Source of the DNA: CAZMGV01 sp964621525 [NCBI: uncultured bacterium]
GTDB taxonomy: Bacteria; JAGRBM01
Direction: 5' to 3'
Assembly (NCBI GenBank): GCA_964621525.1
Contig: CAZUMS010000043.1
Location: forward strand, 61 to 20,360
Length of the DNA: 20,300 nt
Shown: positions 1-6,740 of the stretch, one piece after another
Position numbering within the stretch: the stretch's first letter is position 1
Layout: the number at the start of each line of letters is the position of its first letter
Notes under the pieces: generated by a model
What the model was told of the DNA's origin: nothing
Database searches by the model: none
Seen by the model: the letters and a program-made list of their open reading frames with translations, nothing else
Made by a program: the position numbers and the translations under genes

Positions 1-401
1 CGGGGGGCGCGCCCCCCCCCGAGCACCCCGCCACCTCACGAACCTCGCTAAACCCCGAAATGGCTGCCCGAAACGGCTCAAACGAGACACCTGTATCCAG
101 TTTGCACGCATCCGCACACATCGACACGGAAAAACACGGAACGACACAGGACAAACTAGCACACCGCTTTCGGCCACCCTCATTACCACCCTCACCCCAA
201 CCCCTCTCCCCCGTGAATCGGGAGGGGGGCGGGACGAGCGTTCCCCCTTCCCGATTCACGGGAAGGGGGTAAAGGGGGATGGGTATCGAAAGGGGAAACA
301 GGAAGACCGGGGGTGATCGAAATGAAAAAACAGGGGGGGGGAGGGGGTCCCCCTTGCCCGGCTGGCCCTCCCCCCGGAAATGAACTACCCCGGTATCCGT
401 C
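1..401. other. Gene-free leader region with G/C homopolymers
   Basis: I see no credible gene here. The first 20 bases form a GC palindrome (six G, CGCG, six C at 2-17), which could be the stem of a terminator for a gene lying off the left edge. The middle holds the inverted-repeat element described separately (189-283). Bases 309-313, 333-341 and 343-347 are G tracts of 5, 9 and 5, followed by T and five C (349-353). A second C run lies just before the rlmI-like start. The only open frame (60-272) has low-complexity, Pro/Ser-rich composition and no ribosome binding site, so I do not call it. Confidence 0.6.
189..283. repeat. Large imperfect inverted repeat, REP/MITE-like intergenic element
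   Basis: The left arm (about 189-229) contains CCCTCACCCCAACCCCTCTC followed by CCCGTGAATCGGGA and a G run. The right arm (about 243-283) is its near reverse complement: CCCCCTTCCCGATTCACGGG followed by AAGGGGGTAAAGGGGGATGGG. The core 14 bases, CCCGTGAATCGGGA, match exactly in inverted orientation; the outer parts differ by small indels. The loop is about 13 bases. From general knowledge, the CCCTCACCCC...CCCTCTCCC motif is typical of dispersed non-coding dyads in many proteobacterial genomes. A transcript from either strand would fold into a long hairpin. Whether it is dispersed in this genome cannot be seen from one window. Confidence 0.6.
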
Positions 402-1583
402 ATGGCGAATCCCCCCGTTATCCGGCTGAAAAAGGACGAAGAGCGCCGCGTGCTCGCCGGCCACCCGTGGATCTATTCCAACGAGATCGAAGGGAAGCTG
501 AAAACCTACGAGCCGGGAGCGGTCGTGGATGTGGCCTCGGGCGGGGGAACGTTTCTCGGGCGGGGGTATATCAACCCCGCTTCGCTCATCAGCGTCCGGC
601 TCCTCACGAAGGAACGCGAGGAGATCGACGCCGCTTTCTTCGAACGGAAGTTCCGGGCGGCGAAAGACTACCGGGACCGCGTGATGGGCGCGCGGCCCAT
701 GCGGCGGGAGATTTTCGCCGAGAGCGACGGCCTTCCGGGGCTGGTGATCGACCGGTTCGGAACCGCCCTTGCCGTTCAGTGCGGCACGGCCGGCATGGAG
801 GCCCTGAGGAAACCGCTCCTCAAGGCAGCGGAGAACATCTACCGGCCGGAGGCTGTCGTCCTCGCCGGGCGGGGCTCGGGGCGCGAGCTCGAGGGGCTCC
901 CCGAAGCGGTCGAAACCGTGAAGGGGAGCGTGGCCGATCCCCTGTGGGTGAACGACGGTCTCGTGGAGATCCCGGTCGATATCCTGAACGGACAGAAGAC
1001 CGGGTTCTTTCTCGACCAGGCGGACAACCGCACCCGTGTCGCCGGGCTCTCGAAGGAGAGGTCCCTGCTCGACGTGTTTTCCTACTCCGGCGCCCTCGCC
1101 CTGCACGCCCTGAAGGCGGGGGCTTCGCACGCGACGGTTCTCGATGCGTCAGGCCGCTCGCTCGGCCTCGCTCAGGACGCGCTGGAGAAAAACGGCTTCG
1201 CCGGCCGTTACGAACTGCTGGAGAACGACGCCTTCCCGGCGCTCCGCCAACTTGTGAAGGAGGGCCGCCAGTTCGGCGTCGTCTCCACCGACCCGCCGGC
1301 CCTCGCCAAGTCGAAGAAGCACCTGCCCGAGGCGCTACGGGCCTACCAGGAACTGGCGGCGAACGGCCTCAAACTGACAGCCCCCGGCGGAATCTACGTG
1401 GCGTCGTCGTGTTCCTATCACGTGGACCGGGAGCTGTTCCGGGACGCGCTCTCCAGGGGCGTGAGAAAATCGGGCCGCACGGTGCGCGTCGCCGAGTGGC
1501 GCGGGGCCGCGCCGGACCACCCCGTTCACCCCGCCGTACCCGAGACGGACTACCTCAAGTGCGTGATTCTGGCGGTGGAATAA
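402..1583 (+). CDS. rlmI: Class I SAM-dependent rRNA methyltransferase, RlmI-like (PUA + methyltransferase)
   Basis: A 393-residue protein of the RlmI family, which uses S-adenosylmethionine to make 5-methylcytosine in 23S rRNA (C1962 in E. coli). An N-terminal PUA-type RNA-binding domain spans about residues 5-75 and includes the family start HPWIYSNEIEG. The family signature GQKTGFFLDQADNR is at 197-210. SAM motif I (DVFSYSGALALHAL) is at about 224-237, an acidic second-strand residue is at D248, motif IV (DPPA) is at 297-300, and an SCS motif at 336-338 lies where the family carries its conserved cysteine. Length is normal. The ATG at 402 has no strong Shine-Dalgarno, but the PUA domain begins right after it. 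The gene precedes the thioesterase on the same strand with a 103-base gap. Family is sure; the exact target base is inferred. Confidence 0.9.
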   Translation: MANPPVIRLKKDEERRVLAGHPWIYSNEIEGKLKTYEPGAVVDVASGGGTFLGRGYINPASLISVRLLTKEREEIDAAFFERKFRAAKDYRDRVMGARPMRREIFAESDGLPGLVIDRFGTALAVQCGTAGMEALRKPLLKAAENIYRPEAVVLAGRGSGRELEGLPEAVETVKGSVADPLWVNDGLVEIPVDILNGQKTGFFLDQADNRTRVAGLSKERSLLDVFSYSGALALHALKAGASHATVLDASGRSLGLAQDALEKNGFAGRYELLENDAFPALRQLVKEGRQFGVVSTDPPALAKSKKHLPEALRAYQELAANGLKLTAPGGIYVASSCSYHVDRELFRDALSRGVRKSGRTVRVAEWRGAAPDHPVHPAVPETDYLKCVILAVE

Positions 1584-1587
1584 GGGA

Positions 1588-1617
1588 ATTGACTCGCCAG
1601 TCAATCCTGAGTATTTC
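1588..1617 (+). promoter_or_regulatory. Small dyad / possible promoter upstream of thioesterase gene
   Basis: ATTGACT-CGCC-AGTCAAT (1588-1605) is a perfect 7-base inverted repeat with a 4-base loop, starting 5 bases after the methyltransferase stop codon. Its left arm contains TTGACT (1589-1594), one mismatch from a sigma70 -35 box. TATTTC lies 17 bases further on (1612-1617) and is a poor -10. It could be a promoter with an overlapping operator, or just a short hairpin; it lacks a T tract, so a terminator is unlikely. Confidence 0.3.
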
Positions 1618-1686
1618 CGGCTGACGCCCGGATCAGCGGCGGCCCTCCGAAGCGGCCGGGACGACAGACAGCCAAGGAGCCCTCCC

Positions 1687-2127
1687 ATGAGCGTGAGCGA
1701 ACAGTTCAAGCAGATGATCGTGAAGACCATTCCCTTCGTGGACCGCGCCGGCATGACGGTCGAGGAAATGGAACCCGGCCGCGCCCTCGGCAAGATGCCG
1801 ATCAAGCTGAACCTGAATCACGTGCAGATCATGTACGCGGGTTCGCTGTTCACGCTCGCCGAAATCACCGGCGGCGCCATGCTCGCGGCGACCTTCGATC
1901 TCGGCAAGTACCGCCTCGTCGTGAAGGCGTTCAACATCGAGTTCAAGAAGCCGGTGAAGACCGACGCCGTCTGCGAGATCAAGTTTCCGGTGGAAGAAGT
2001 GGACCGGATCAAGAAGATCCTCGAAACCGAGGGCAAGTCCGACTTCACCGTGAAGGGCGTGATCCGCGACATGAACGGCGTCGAGGCGGCGTTCTCGACG
2101 GCGGTCTACAACGCGAAGAAGGTCTGA
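1687..2127 (+). CDS. Hotdog-fold thioesterase (YiiD C-terminal / DUF4442-like)
   Basis: A 146-residue single-domain protein. The run NHVQIMYAGSLFTLAEITGG (44-63) is the typical hotdog central-helix segment: an Asn-His pair, then a Gly-Ser-Leu-Phe turn into the helix carrying the acidic residue E59. Alternating strands follow (VVKAFNIEFKKPV at 78-90, CEIKFPV at 96-102, FTVKGVIRD at 120-128). This pattern fits the DUF4442/YiiD-type thioesterases, presumed to hydrolyse acyl-CoA or acyl-ACP thioesters in the cytoplasm; the substrate is unknown. AAGGAG at 1674-1679, 7 bases before the ATG, fixes the start. The stop codon (2125-2127) abuts, with no spacer, the stop of the convergent minus-strand gene. 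Confidence 0.75.
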   Translation: MSVSEQFKQMIVKTIPFVDRAGMTVEEMEPGRALGKMPIKLNLNHVQIMYAGSLFTLAEITGGAMLAATFDLGKYRLVVKAFNIEFKKPVKTDAVCEIKFPVEEVDRIKKILETEGKSDFTVKGVIRDMNGVEAAFSTAVYNAKKV

Positions 2128-2481
2128 TTACTTCTTCTTTTTCTTCTTCCGCTGACGCTGCTTGCGTTCGGCGTTGATGACAGCCGAGGCGATGATCCCT
2201 GTGACGGCGGCGGCCGTGGCCGCCGCGCCGGCGACGGCCCCCGCGAGGCGGAGCCCTTTCGAGCGCCGCGCCTGTTTCTGGAACTCCTCGATGATGCCGC
2301 CCGTGCCCCGCTTCTCCGGGTCCGGCGGCAGCTCCAGCACCGAGGGCCGGGTGAGGGGCGGCGGGACCTCGGGGAGGATCGTCGTCTCCGGATGCGCCAG
2401 AGGTTCCAGCGTCACGACGGGACGGTCCGGGACCGGAGGGGCGGCTTTCGGGGCCTTCTTCTTTCGGGGTTTTTCGGCCAT
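2128..2481 (-). CDS. Small membrane protein with basic ends and a hexalysine tail
   Basis: A 117-residue protein I do not recognise. It has a basic start (MAEKPRKKKAPK), a Pro/Thr/Leu-rich linker (residues 15-56), a short amphipathic stretch (IIEEFQKQARRSKG, 63-76), one Ala/Val/Gly-rich hydrophobic segment (about 79-102) able to cross the membrane once, and a very basic tail ending in RKQRQRKKKKKK. Its ATG lies 11 bases after the stop of the DUF445 gene on the same strand, so the two are probably co-transcribed, although no Shine-Dalgarno is visible. The basic ends flanking one helix suggest an inner-membrane protein whose tail touches nucleic acid, ribosomes or acidic lipids; that is inference. 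The reading frame stays open upstream into the DUF445 gene, but that part is a shadow of it. Confidence 0.6.
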   Translation of the reverse strand: MAEKPRKKKAPKAAPPVPDRPVVTLEPLAHPETTILPEVPPPLTRPSVLELPPDPEKRGTGGIIEEFQKQARRSKGLRLAGAVAGAAATAAAVTGIIASAVINAERKQRQRKKKKKK

Positions 2482-2492
2482 TGCCGGGGAAA

Positions 2493-3473
2493 TTACCAGT
2501 ACTTGTGAAGGGCGGCAAAGAGCGCGCCGAACAGGCCGCCGAAGATCGCGCCGTTCACGCGGATCCACTCGAGATGGCTCTTGGTCTTGGTTTCGAACAT
2601 CTCGCGGATATCGTCGTCGGAGAACCGCATGAGGTTCTCCAGCACCATCTCGTGGATACGGCCCTCCATGCTGGCGAGAAGGTAATCGACCACCTGGGTC
2701 TTGATCCGGTCGAACCGCGCCTTCAGGTCCTCGTCCGCACGGATCTCGGCGGCCGAGCGGGCGAGTTCCTCCTGGATGCGCTTTCTGACGGCCTCGCTCG
2801 TGGGGAGCCCCTTCACCTGCTCGAGCAGCGAGCGGGCGATATCGGCGGCCATTTCGTCCGTGTCGATGATGCCGACCGCATGGGCTACCGCCCCGACCTT
2901 GCCGGTACGGGCCTTCACCTGCGTCGAGATGTATTCGAGGAACTCCTTGGAATCGATCCAGCTCGCCGCGCCGATGGCGATCTGGCGGAGGATTTCCTCG
3001 AGGATTTCCTCGTTGTCCCGCAGGTGTTCGAGCGCCCGGCCGATCAGCTCGCCGAGGTCGAGCCCGGCGAGCTTCGCCTTGATGACGTCGGCAGTGAGCC
3101 ATTCCTCCTCGACGCTGCGGGCGAGCCCCTCGATGATCCGGATCCGGTTTCGCGGGATGACGCCCGAGCCGGGGAGCAGCCACATGCGGCGGAACAGCAT
3201 CTGGATGGCGATGAAATCGACGAACGACCCGACGAGTGCCGCCTCGCCTATGCGCGAGAGCCAGAAGGCGGCTTCGCCGGACACGGCGTAAGAGGAGAGA
3301 TAGACCGCGCCACTGGCGACGAGCGAGATTGTCCCCTTGTGGGCATCGAGCCAGCCGATATCCGGTTTAGACGGAACCGGAATGATCCGCTTCGCCGTCG
3401 AAACGAGTCCGAACGGGTCGGAGAGTTCGAATCCGCCCGTCCGTCTTTCGCGCTGGTTTCCCGCAGGCGCCAT
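2493..3473 (-). CDS. DUF445 family membrane protein
   Basis: A 326-residue protein with the two hallmarks of DUF445. The N-terminal hydrophobic region (about residues 46-96) contains ALVGSFVDFIAIQMLFRR (79-96), matching the family's G-x-x-x-D-x-x-A-x-x-x-LFRR motif. The C-terminal LEWIRVNGAIFGGLFGALFA (301-320) is the family's closing membrane segment. Between them lies a long charged, mostly helical region (about 110-295). Predicted topology is membrane hairpin, soluble helices, membrane segment. The function of DUF445 proteins is not established. It is the first gene of a minus-strand pair with the hexalysine-tail protein and diverges from the SCP2-like gene across about 98 bases. The Shine-Dalgarno before the ATG at 3473 is weak (GGGCAGG). 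Confidence 0.8.
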   Translation of the reverse strand: MAPAGNQRERRTGGFELSDPFGLVSTAKRIIPVPSKPDIGWLDAHKGTISLVASGAVYLSSYAVSGEAAFWLSRIGEAALVGSFVDFIAIQMLFRRMWLLPGSGVIPRNRIRIIEGLARSVEEEWLTADVIKAKLAGLDLGELIGRALEHLRDNEEILEEILRQIAIGAASWIDSKEFLEYISTQVKARTGKVGAVAHAVGIIDTDEMAADIARSLLEQVKGLPTSEAVRKRIQEELARSAAEIRADEDLKARFDRIKTQVVDYLLASMEGRIHEMVLENLMRFSDDDIREMFETKTKSHLEWIRVNGAIFGGLFGALFAALHKYW

Positions 3474-3571
3474 CCTGCCCGGTTAAGTGCCGCGATATCC
3501 CCCGCAAGACAAGCCCGCCCGGAAGGTTTCACCGGGTGATTACAAACGTGCTATAGGAGTCCCGGAACGCC

Positions 3572-4048
3572 GTGGAAAACCCCGTTTACCTCAAGCTGAA
3601 GGCTTTTCTCGAGGACCGGCCCATCTGCCGCGAGACAGCGAAACCGCTGTCGAAATCGGCGGCCGTGCGGATCCAGTTTCCGGGCGATGACGCCATTTAT
3701 ACCTATTCAGCCGCGGGCGGACGGCCGCAGCTCCTGCCGGGAAAGCCCGCCTCACCCGATTTCACGCTGACGATTCCGCCCGCCGCCGTGGACCGGATCT
3801 GCGGCATCGAGAAGGATTCCATCGCCGAATTCGGCGTGACGCTCATGCAGCTCGTCTGGGAGCAGAACGAGGATCTCAAGATCCGCGCCGCCATCCACCA
3901 TGGCCCGTTGAAGCTCTTTACCCATGGTTACTTCGGCATCCTCGCCAAGGGGGGGCTGCCGGTCATGCGGTTTCTTGCTTCCAAGGGATTCGGCCAGATC
4001 GGAGCCATCCGCCGCCGCATGGGCGAGCTGGTCCGGCCGCCCGAATAA
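3572..4048 (+). CDS. Small SCP2-like (sterol carrier protein-like) protein
   Basis: A 158-residue protein with no signal peptide. The layout suggests an SCP2-type lipid-binding fold: a strand region VRIQFPGDDAIYTYS (32-46), then SPDFTLTIPPAAVDRI (61-76), resembling the 'DvtltlP...' strand of SCP2 proteins, and then a helix and 'GPLKLFTHGYFGILAKGG' (111-128), like the closing G-x-hydrophobic segment. No catalytic motif is visible, so a hydrophobic-ligand carrier is the best guess. The GTG start at 3572 is supported by AGGAG at 3555-3559, though the 12-base spacing is long. A possible TATAGG -10 box overlaps the same bases. It stands alone between a divergent gene and the kinase operon. Confidence 0.5.
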   Translation: MENPVYLKLKAFLEDRPICRETAKPLSKSAAVRIQFPGDDAIYTYSAAGGRPQLLPGKPASPDFTLTIPPAAVDRICGIEKDSIAEFGVTLMQLVWEQNEDLKIRAAIHHGPLKLFTHGYFGILAKGGLPVMRFLASKGFGQIGAIRRRMGELVRPPE

Positions 4049-4086
4049 CTCCCGGCCGCCTGGCCTTGTTTCCGGCTCGCCGGACC

Positions 4087-4097
4087 GATAATTTATA
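4087..4097 (+). promoter_or_regulatory. Possible -10 region of the kinase operon
   Basis: An AT-rich island, GATAATTTATA, sits in an otherwise GC-rich gap about 36 bases before the receiver-kinase start. GATAAT (4087-4092) matches TATAAT at five of six positions. The best -35 candidate, TTGTTT (4066-4071), has a short 15-base spacer, so the call is weak. Confidence 0.3.
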
Positions 4098-4132
4098 GCG
4101 ATTGAAGATTTCCGGGGGAGGGGTCCCTGTTC

Positions 4133-5287
4133 ATGGAAGCCGCCGTGCAGCTTCAGCCGGAGCGAAAGCACACGATCTTCGTCGTCGACGACGAGGAGCT
4201 GGTGACGTTCGCCGTCGCGCGCGCACTCGGCCGCAACCCCCGCTACGAGGTCAGGACGTTCAATTCGCCGGTGGAAGCGGCCAAGCAGGCCGAGAACCAG
4301 CCCATCGACATGATCATCGCCGACTACATTATGCCGGGCATGACGGGCATCGAGCTGCTCACTCGCGTGCGGCAGCTTCACCCGGCCGCCGCCCGGATCA
4401 TGATCACCGCCTATGCCGACAAGGAAAGCGTCATCAAGGCGATCAACGAAGTCGGTCTGTTTTTCTATATCGAAAAGCCCTGGAACAACGACGACCTGCG
4501 CCTCGTCGTCCAGCGCGGACTCGACCAGCGGGACCTGATCGGCCAGCTGGAGGACCGGGTACGCGACCTTGAACAGGCGAACAAGGACCTGCGCGAGGCC
4601 CGCGAGGAAATCATCAGGCGCGAGCGGCTCTCCGCCATCGGAACCATGGCGTCCTCGATCATCCATGACTTCAAGGGCCCGATGACCGCCATCATGGGAT
4701 TCAGCGAACTGCTGGCCATGGAGGACCTCCCCAAGGAGGACAAGGTCCGGGCCTACGAGACCCTCCGGGGCGAGATCCAGCGGATGGTGGACATGACGGG
4801 CGACGTGCTGGCGTTCAGCCGGGGCGAGGTCGCCGTGGCCCCGGAGCTGACGGATCTTGCGGGTTTCCTCGAAGCGACATCCACCGCCCTCTCCCGCCTG
4901 TTCAGGACCGCGGGCGTCGAGGTGATCCACGATTTCCAGACCAGGCCTCAGGTGCAGATCGATCCCCGCCGTTTCCGCCGCGTGATCGAGAACCTGATTT
5001 CGAATTCCTGCGAGGCGATGCAGGAAGGCGGCAAGCTCACGCTCCGGCTGGCCCCGGGCGGCGACGGCCAGATCCACATCGAGGTGGAGGATACCGGCAG
5101 GGGTGTGCCGCCCGAGGTCCGCGACCGGCTGTTCCAGCCGTTCGCCACCCACGGCAAGATCAACGGAACCGGGCTCGGCATGGCGATCGCGAAGAAGGTG
5201 GTTGAAGCCCACGACGGATCGATCGAACTGGCCGACAAACCCACACCCGGCGCCCTGTTCCGCATCCGCGTCCCCGCCCCGCGTTAA
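4133..5287 (+). CDS. Receiver-histidine kinase hybrid (REC at N-terminus, soluble)
   Basis: A 384-residue cytoplasmic signalling protein. The receiver domain (about residues 13-128) has the acidic pair D19/D20, phosphoacceptor D64 (in ADYIMPG), T92, and K115 in the EKPW motif. A coiled-coil linker (about 130-163) follows. Then comes a HisKA domain with the H-box SSIIHDFKGPMTAI (H178), and a HATPase_c domain with N-box IENLISNSCEAM, G1 DTGRGV, F-box FQPF and G2 GTGLGMAIAKKVV. All catalytic motifs are intact. The likely circuit is that another kinase phosphorylates D64, which then gates the kinase domain. GGGGGAGG (4114-4121) lies 11 bases before the ATG. The membrane kinase gene begins 4 bases after its stop, suggesting one transcript and a direct partnership. 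No DNA-binding output domain is present. Confidence 0.9.
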   Translation: MEAAVQLQPERKHTIFVVDDEELVTFAVARALGRNPRYEVRTFNSPVEAAKQAENQPIDMIIADYIMPGMTGIELLTRVRQLHPAAARIMITAYADKESVIKAINEVGLFFYIEKPWNNDDLRLVVQRGLDQRDLIGQLEDRVRDLEQANKDLREAREEIIRRERLSAIGTMASSIIHDFKGPMTAIMGFSELLAMEDLPKEDKVRAYETLRGEIQRMVDMTGDVLAFSRGEVAVAPELTDLAGFLEATSTALSRLFRTAGVEVIHDFQTRPQVQIDPRRFRRVIENLISNSCEAMQEGGKLTLRLAPGGDGQIHIEVEDTGRGVPPEVRDRLFQPFATHGKINGTGLGMAIAKKVVEAHDGSIELADKPTPGALFRIRVPAPR

Positions 5288-5291
5288 ACCC

Positions 5292-6728
5292 ATGAGCCAG
5301 ACGGCCGCCGCTGCCGGCTTCCGGATTCCATCCGTCGCCCAGCGGCTGTGGAACTGGCTGATCTCGGTCCCGGAGGGCGTAAGCCCCGACTGGCGGGCCT
5401 GGTACGCCGGCGCCCGCGTCCGGCTTACCTTCGCCCTCACGTTCGGGTTCGTCTACTGGCATTTTTACTTCACGAAGCGTACCGATCCGTTCTACAGCCC
5501 CGAAGGGCTCCACACCTTCATCCGGTTCGACGTTCCGCTCCGGAGCCTCTGGATCGCCGTCAGCGCCCTGACGCTGATGGCACGGTCGCCCAGGGTGCTG
5601 AAAGCTCTCGGCATCGCCGTCATTTTCATCGAACTCGGCGCCGCGGCGAACATCGTCGTCCATACGGGAGCCCTCTCCTCCAGCTTCCTCTTCTTCTACG
5701 CCGTCTATCCCATGGTGATCCGGCTCGGGTACACCCGGACGGAAGCCTATATCGCCGCCGCGGTAAGCATCGTCGCCGCCGTGGGCGGAGCCTCGCTCAC
5801 GATCCTGAAGCTTTATCCCGAAGCGGCCTTTTACTCCGAACTGTCGAGGGCCACGTACGACAATCCCCAGGTCAGCCTCATCGCCGTCGGCAATGTGCTC
5901 GGAGGACTTCTGTCGGGGGTGTTCCTCGCCGAATGGGCCCGGCGGATCCTGGAGCTCCGGGAGGAAGAACTCCGGCAGGCGAACGCCTCCCTCAAGGAAG
6001 CCATCGACGAGATCGGGCGCAAGCAGCGTCAGCTGGTCGAAGCCGGCGCGCTGGCCGCCATCGGCGAATTTGTCCGCGGCGCGGCCCACGAGATCGGCAA
6101 CCCGCTGGGCTCGGCCCACAGCCTCGTGACCGGGGTGCGCGAGGATCTCGCCGCAAGCCCCGCCGAACCCGTGCCGCCGGACCTCAAGGCCGACCTCGCC
6201 ATGACGCTCGGCATGGCGCTCACGGGCCAGGAACGGGTGCGCTCGATCGTCACGGTACTGCACGCCCTGTCGATCCACACCGAAGTGAAGGCCAGCCGGT
6301 TCGACCTCGCCCATGCCTTGAGGCTCGCCATGGATGCCAAGGGCCCGGGAACGGCGGCCGTCACCCTCGAGGGGCAAGTCCCTGAAGTGCATCTCTATGG
6401 AAACTGCGACCAGCTGGGCGACGCCCTGGGCCGCATCGTCCAGAACGGACGGGAATTCGCCAAGACCGCTCTCAAGGTGAGCTGCCGCCACGATCCTGCG
6501 GCACGGCGGGTCTGGATCGCCTTCCAGGACGACGGAACAGGCTTCACCCCGGAGGGTCTCAAGTCGGCCGTCGAGCCGTTTTTCACCACGCGAAAAGCGG
6601 ACAAATCGCACCTCGGCCTCGGGCTGTTCATCGCCCGCGTCGTCACGGGCCGCATGGGCGGTATCCTGACGATCGAAAACGCCCCCGAAGGCGGCGGCCG
6701 CGTCACGGTCGAATTGCCGGTGGAATAA
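5292..6728 (+). CDS. Multi-pass membrane sensor histidine kinase
   Basis: A 478-residue kinase starting at the ATG at 5292, 4 bases after the upstream stop; the frame is open further upstream, but that part overlaps the first kinase gene and is not used. About six hydrophobic segments (roughly residues 43-60, 82-97, 104-122, 128-147, 152-173 and 193-214) form a polytopic input domain with no large periplasmic loop, so the ligand may be sensed within the membrane. A coiled coil (about 215-250) leads to the H-box GAAHEIGNPLGSAH (H266). The ATPase domain keeps N385 (IVQNG), G1 DDGTGF, F-box VEPFFTT and G2 HLGLGLFIA. It probably phosphorylates the receiver of the upstream hybrid kinase; that pairing is inferred from the gene order. 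No Shine-Dalgarno is evident, consistent with translational coupling. Confidence 0.88.
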   Translation: MSQTAAAAGFRIPSVAQRLWNWLISVPEGVSPDWRAWYAGARVRLTFALTFGFVYWHFYFTKRTDPFYSPEGLHTFIRFDVPLRSLWIAVSALTLMARSPRVLKALGIAVIFIELGAAANIVVHTGALSSSFLFFYAVYPMVIRLGYTRTEAYIAAAVSIVAAVGGASLTILKLYPEAAFYSELSRATYDNPQVSLIAVGNVLGGLLSGVFLAEWARRILELREEELRQANASLKEAIDEIGRKQRQLVEAGALAAIGEFVRGAAHEIGNPLGSAHSLVTGVREDLAASPAEPVPPDLKADLAMTLGMALTGQERVRSIVTVLHALSIHTEVKASRFDLAHALRLAMDAKGPGTAAVTLEGQVPEVHLYGNCDQLGDALGRIVQNGREFAKTALKVSCRHDPAARRVWIAFQDDGTGFTPEGLKSAVEPFFTTRKADKSHLGLGLFIARVVTGRMGGILTIENAPEGGGRVTVELPVE

Positions 6729-6740
6729 ACGGGCGGAGCG

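Noticed and set aside
60-272. A 70-codon frame in the left gene-free region
   Set aside because: It is low-complexity, reads through the inverted repeat, and has no ribosome site or domain.
5103-5291. Upstream extension of the membrane kinase frame
   Set aside because: It would overlap the last part of the receiver-kinase gene; the ATG at 5292 fits normal operon spacing.
3752-5440. A 562-codon minus-strand frame opposite the SCP2-like and kinase genes
   Set aside because: The + strand kinase has complete catalytic motifs; the opposite frame is His/Gly/Asp-rich and has no domain.
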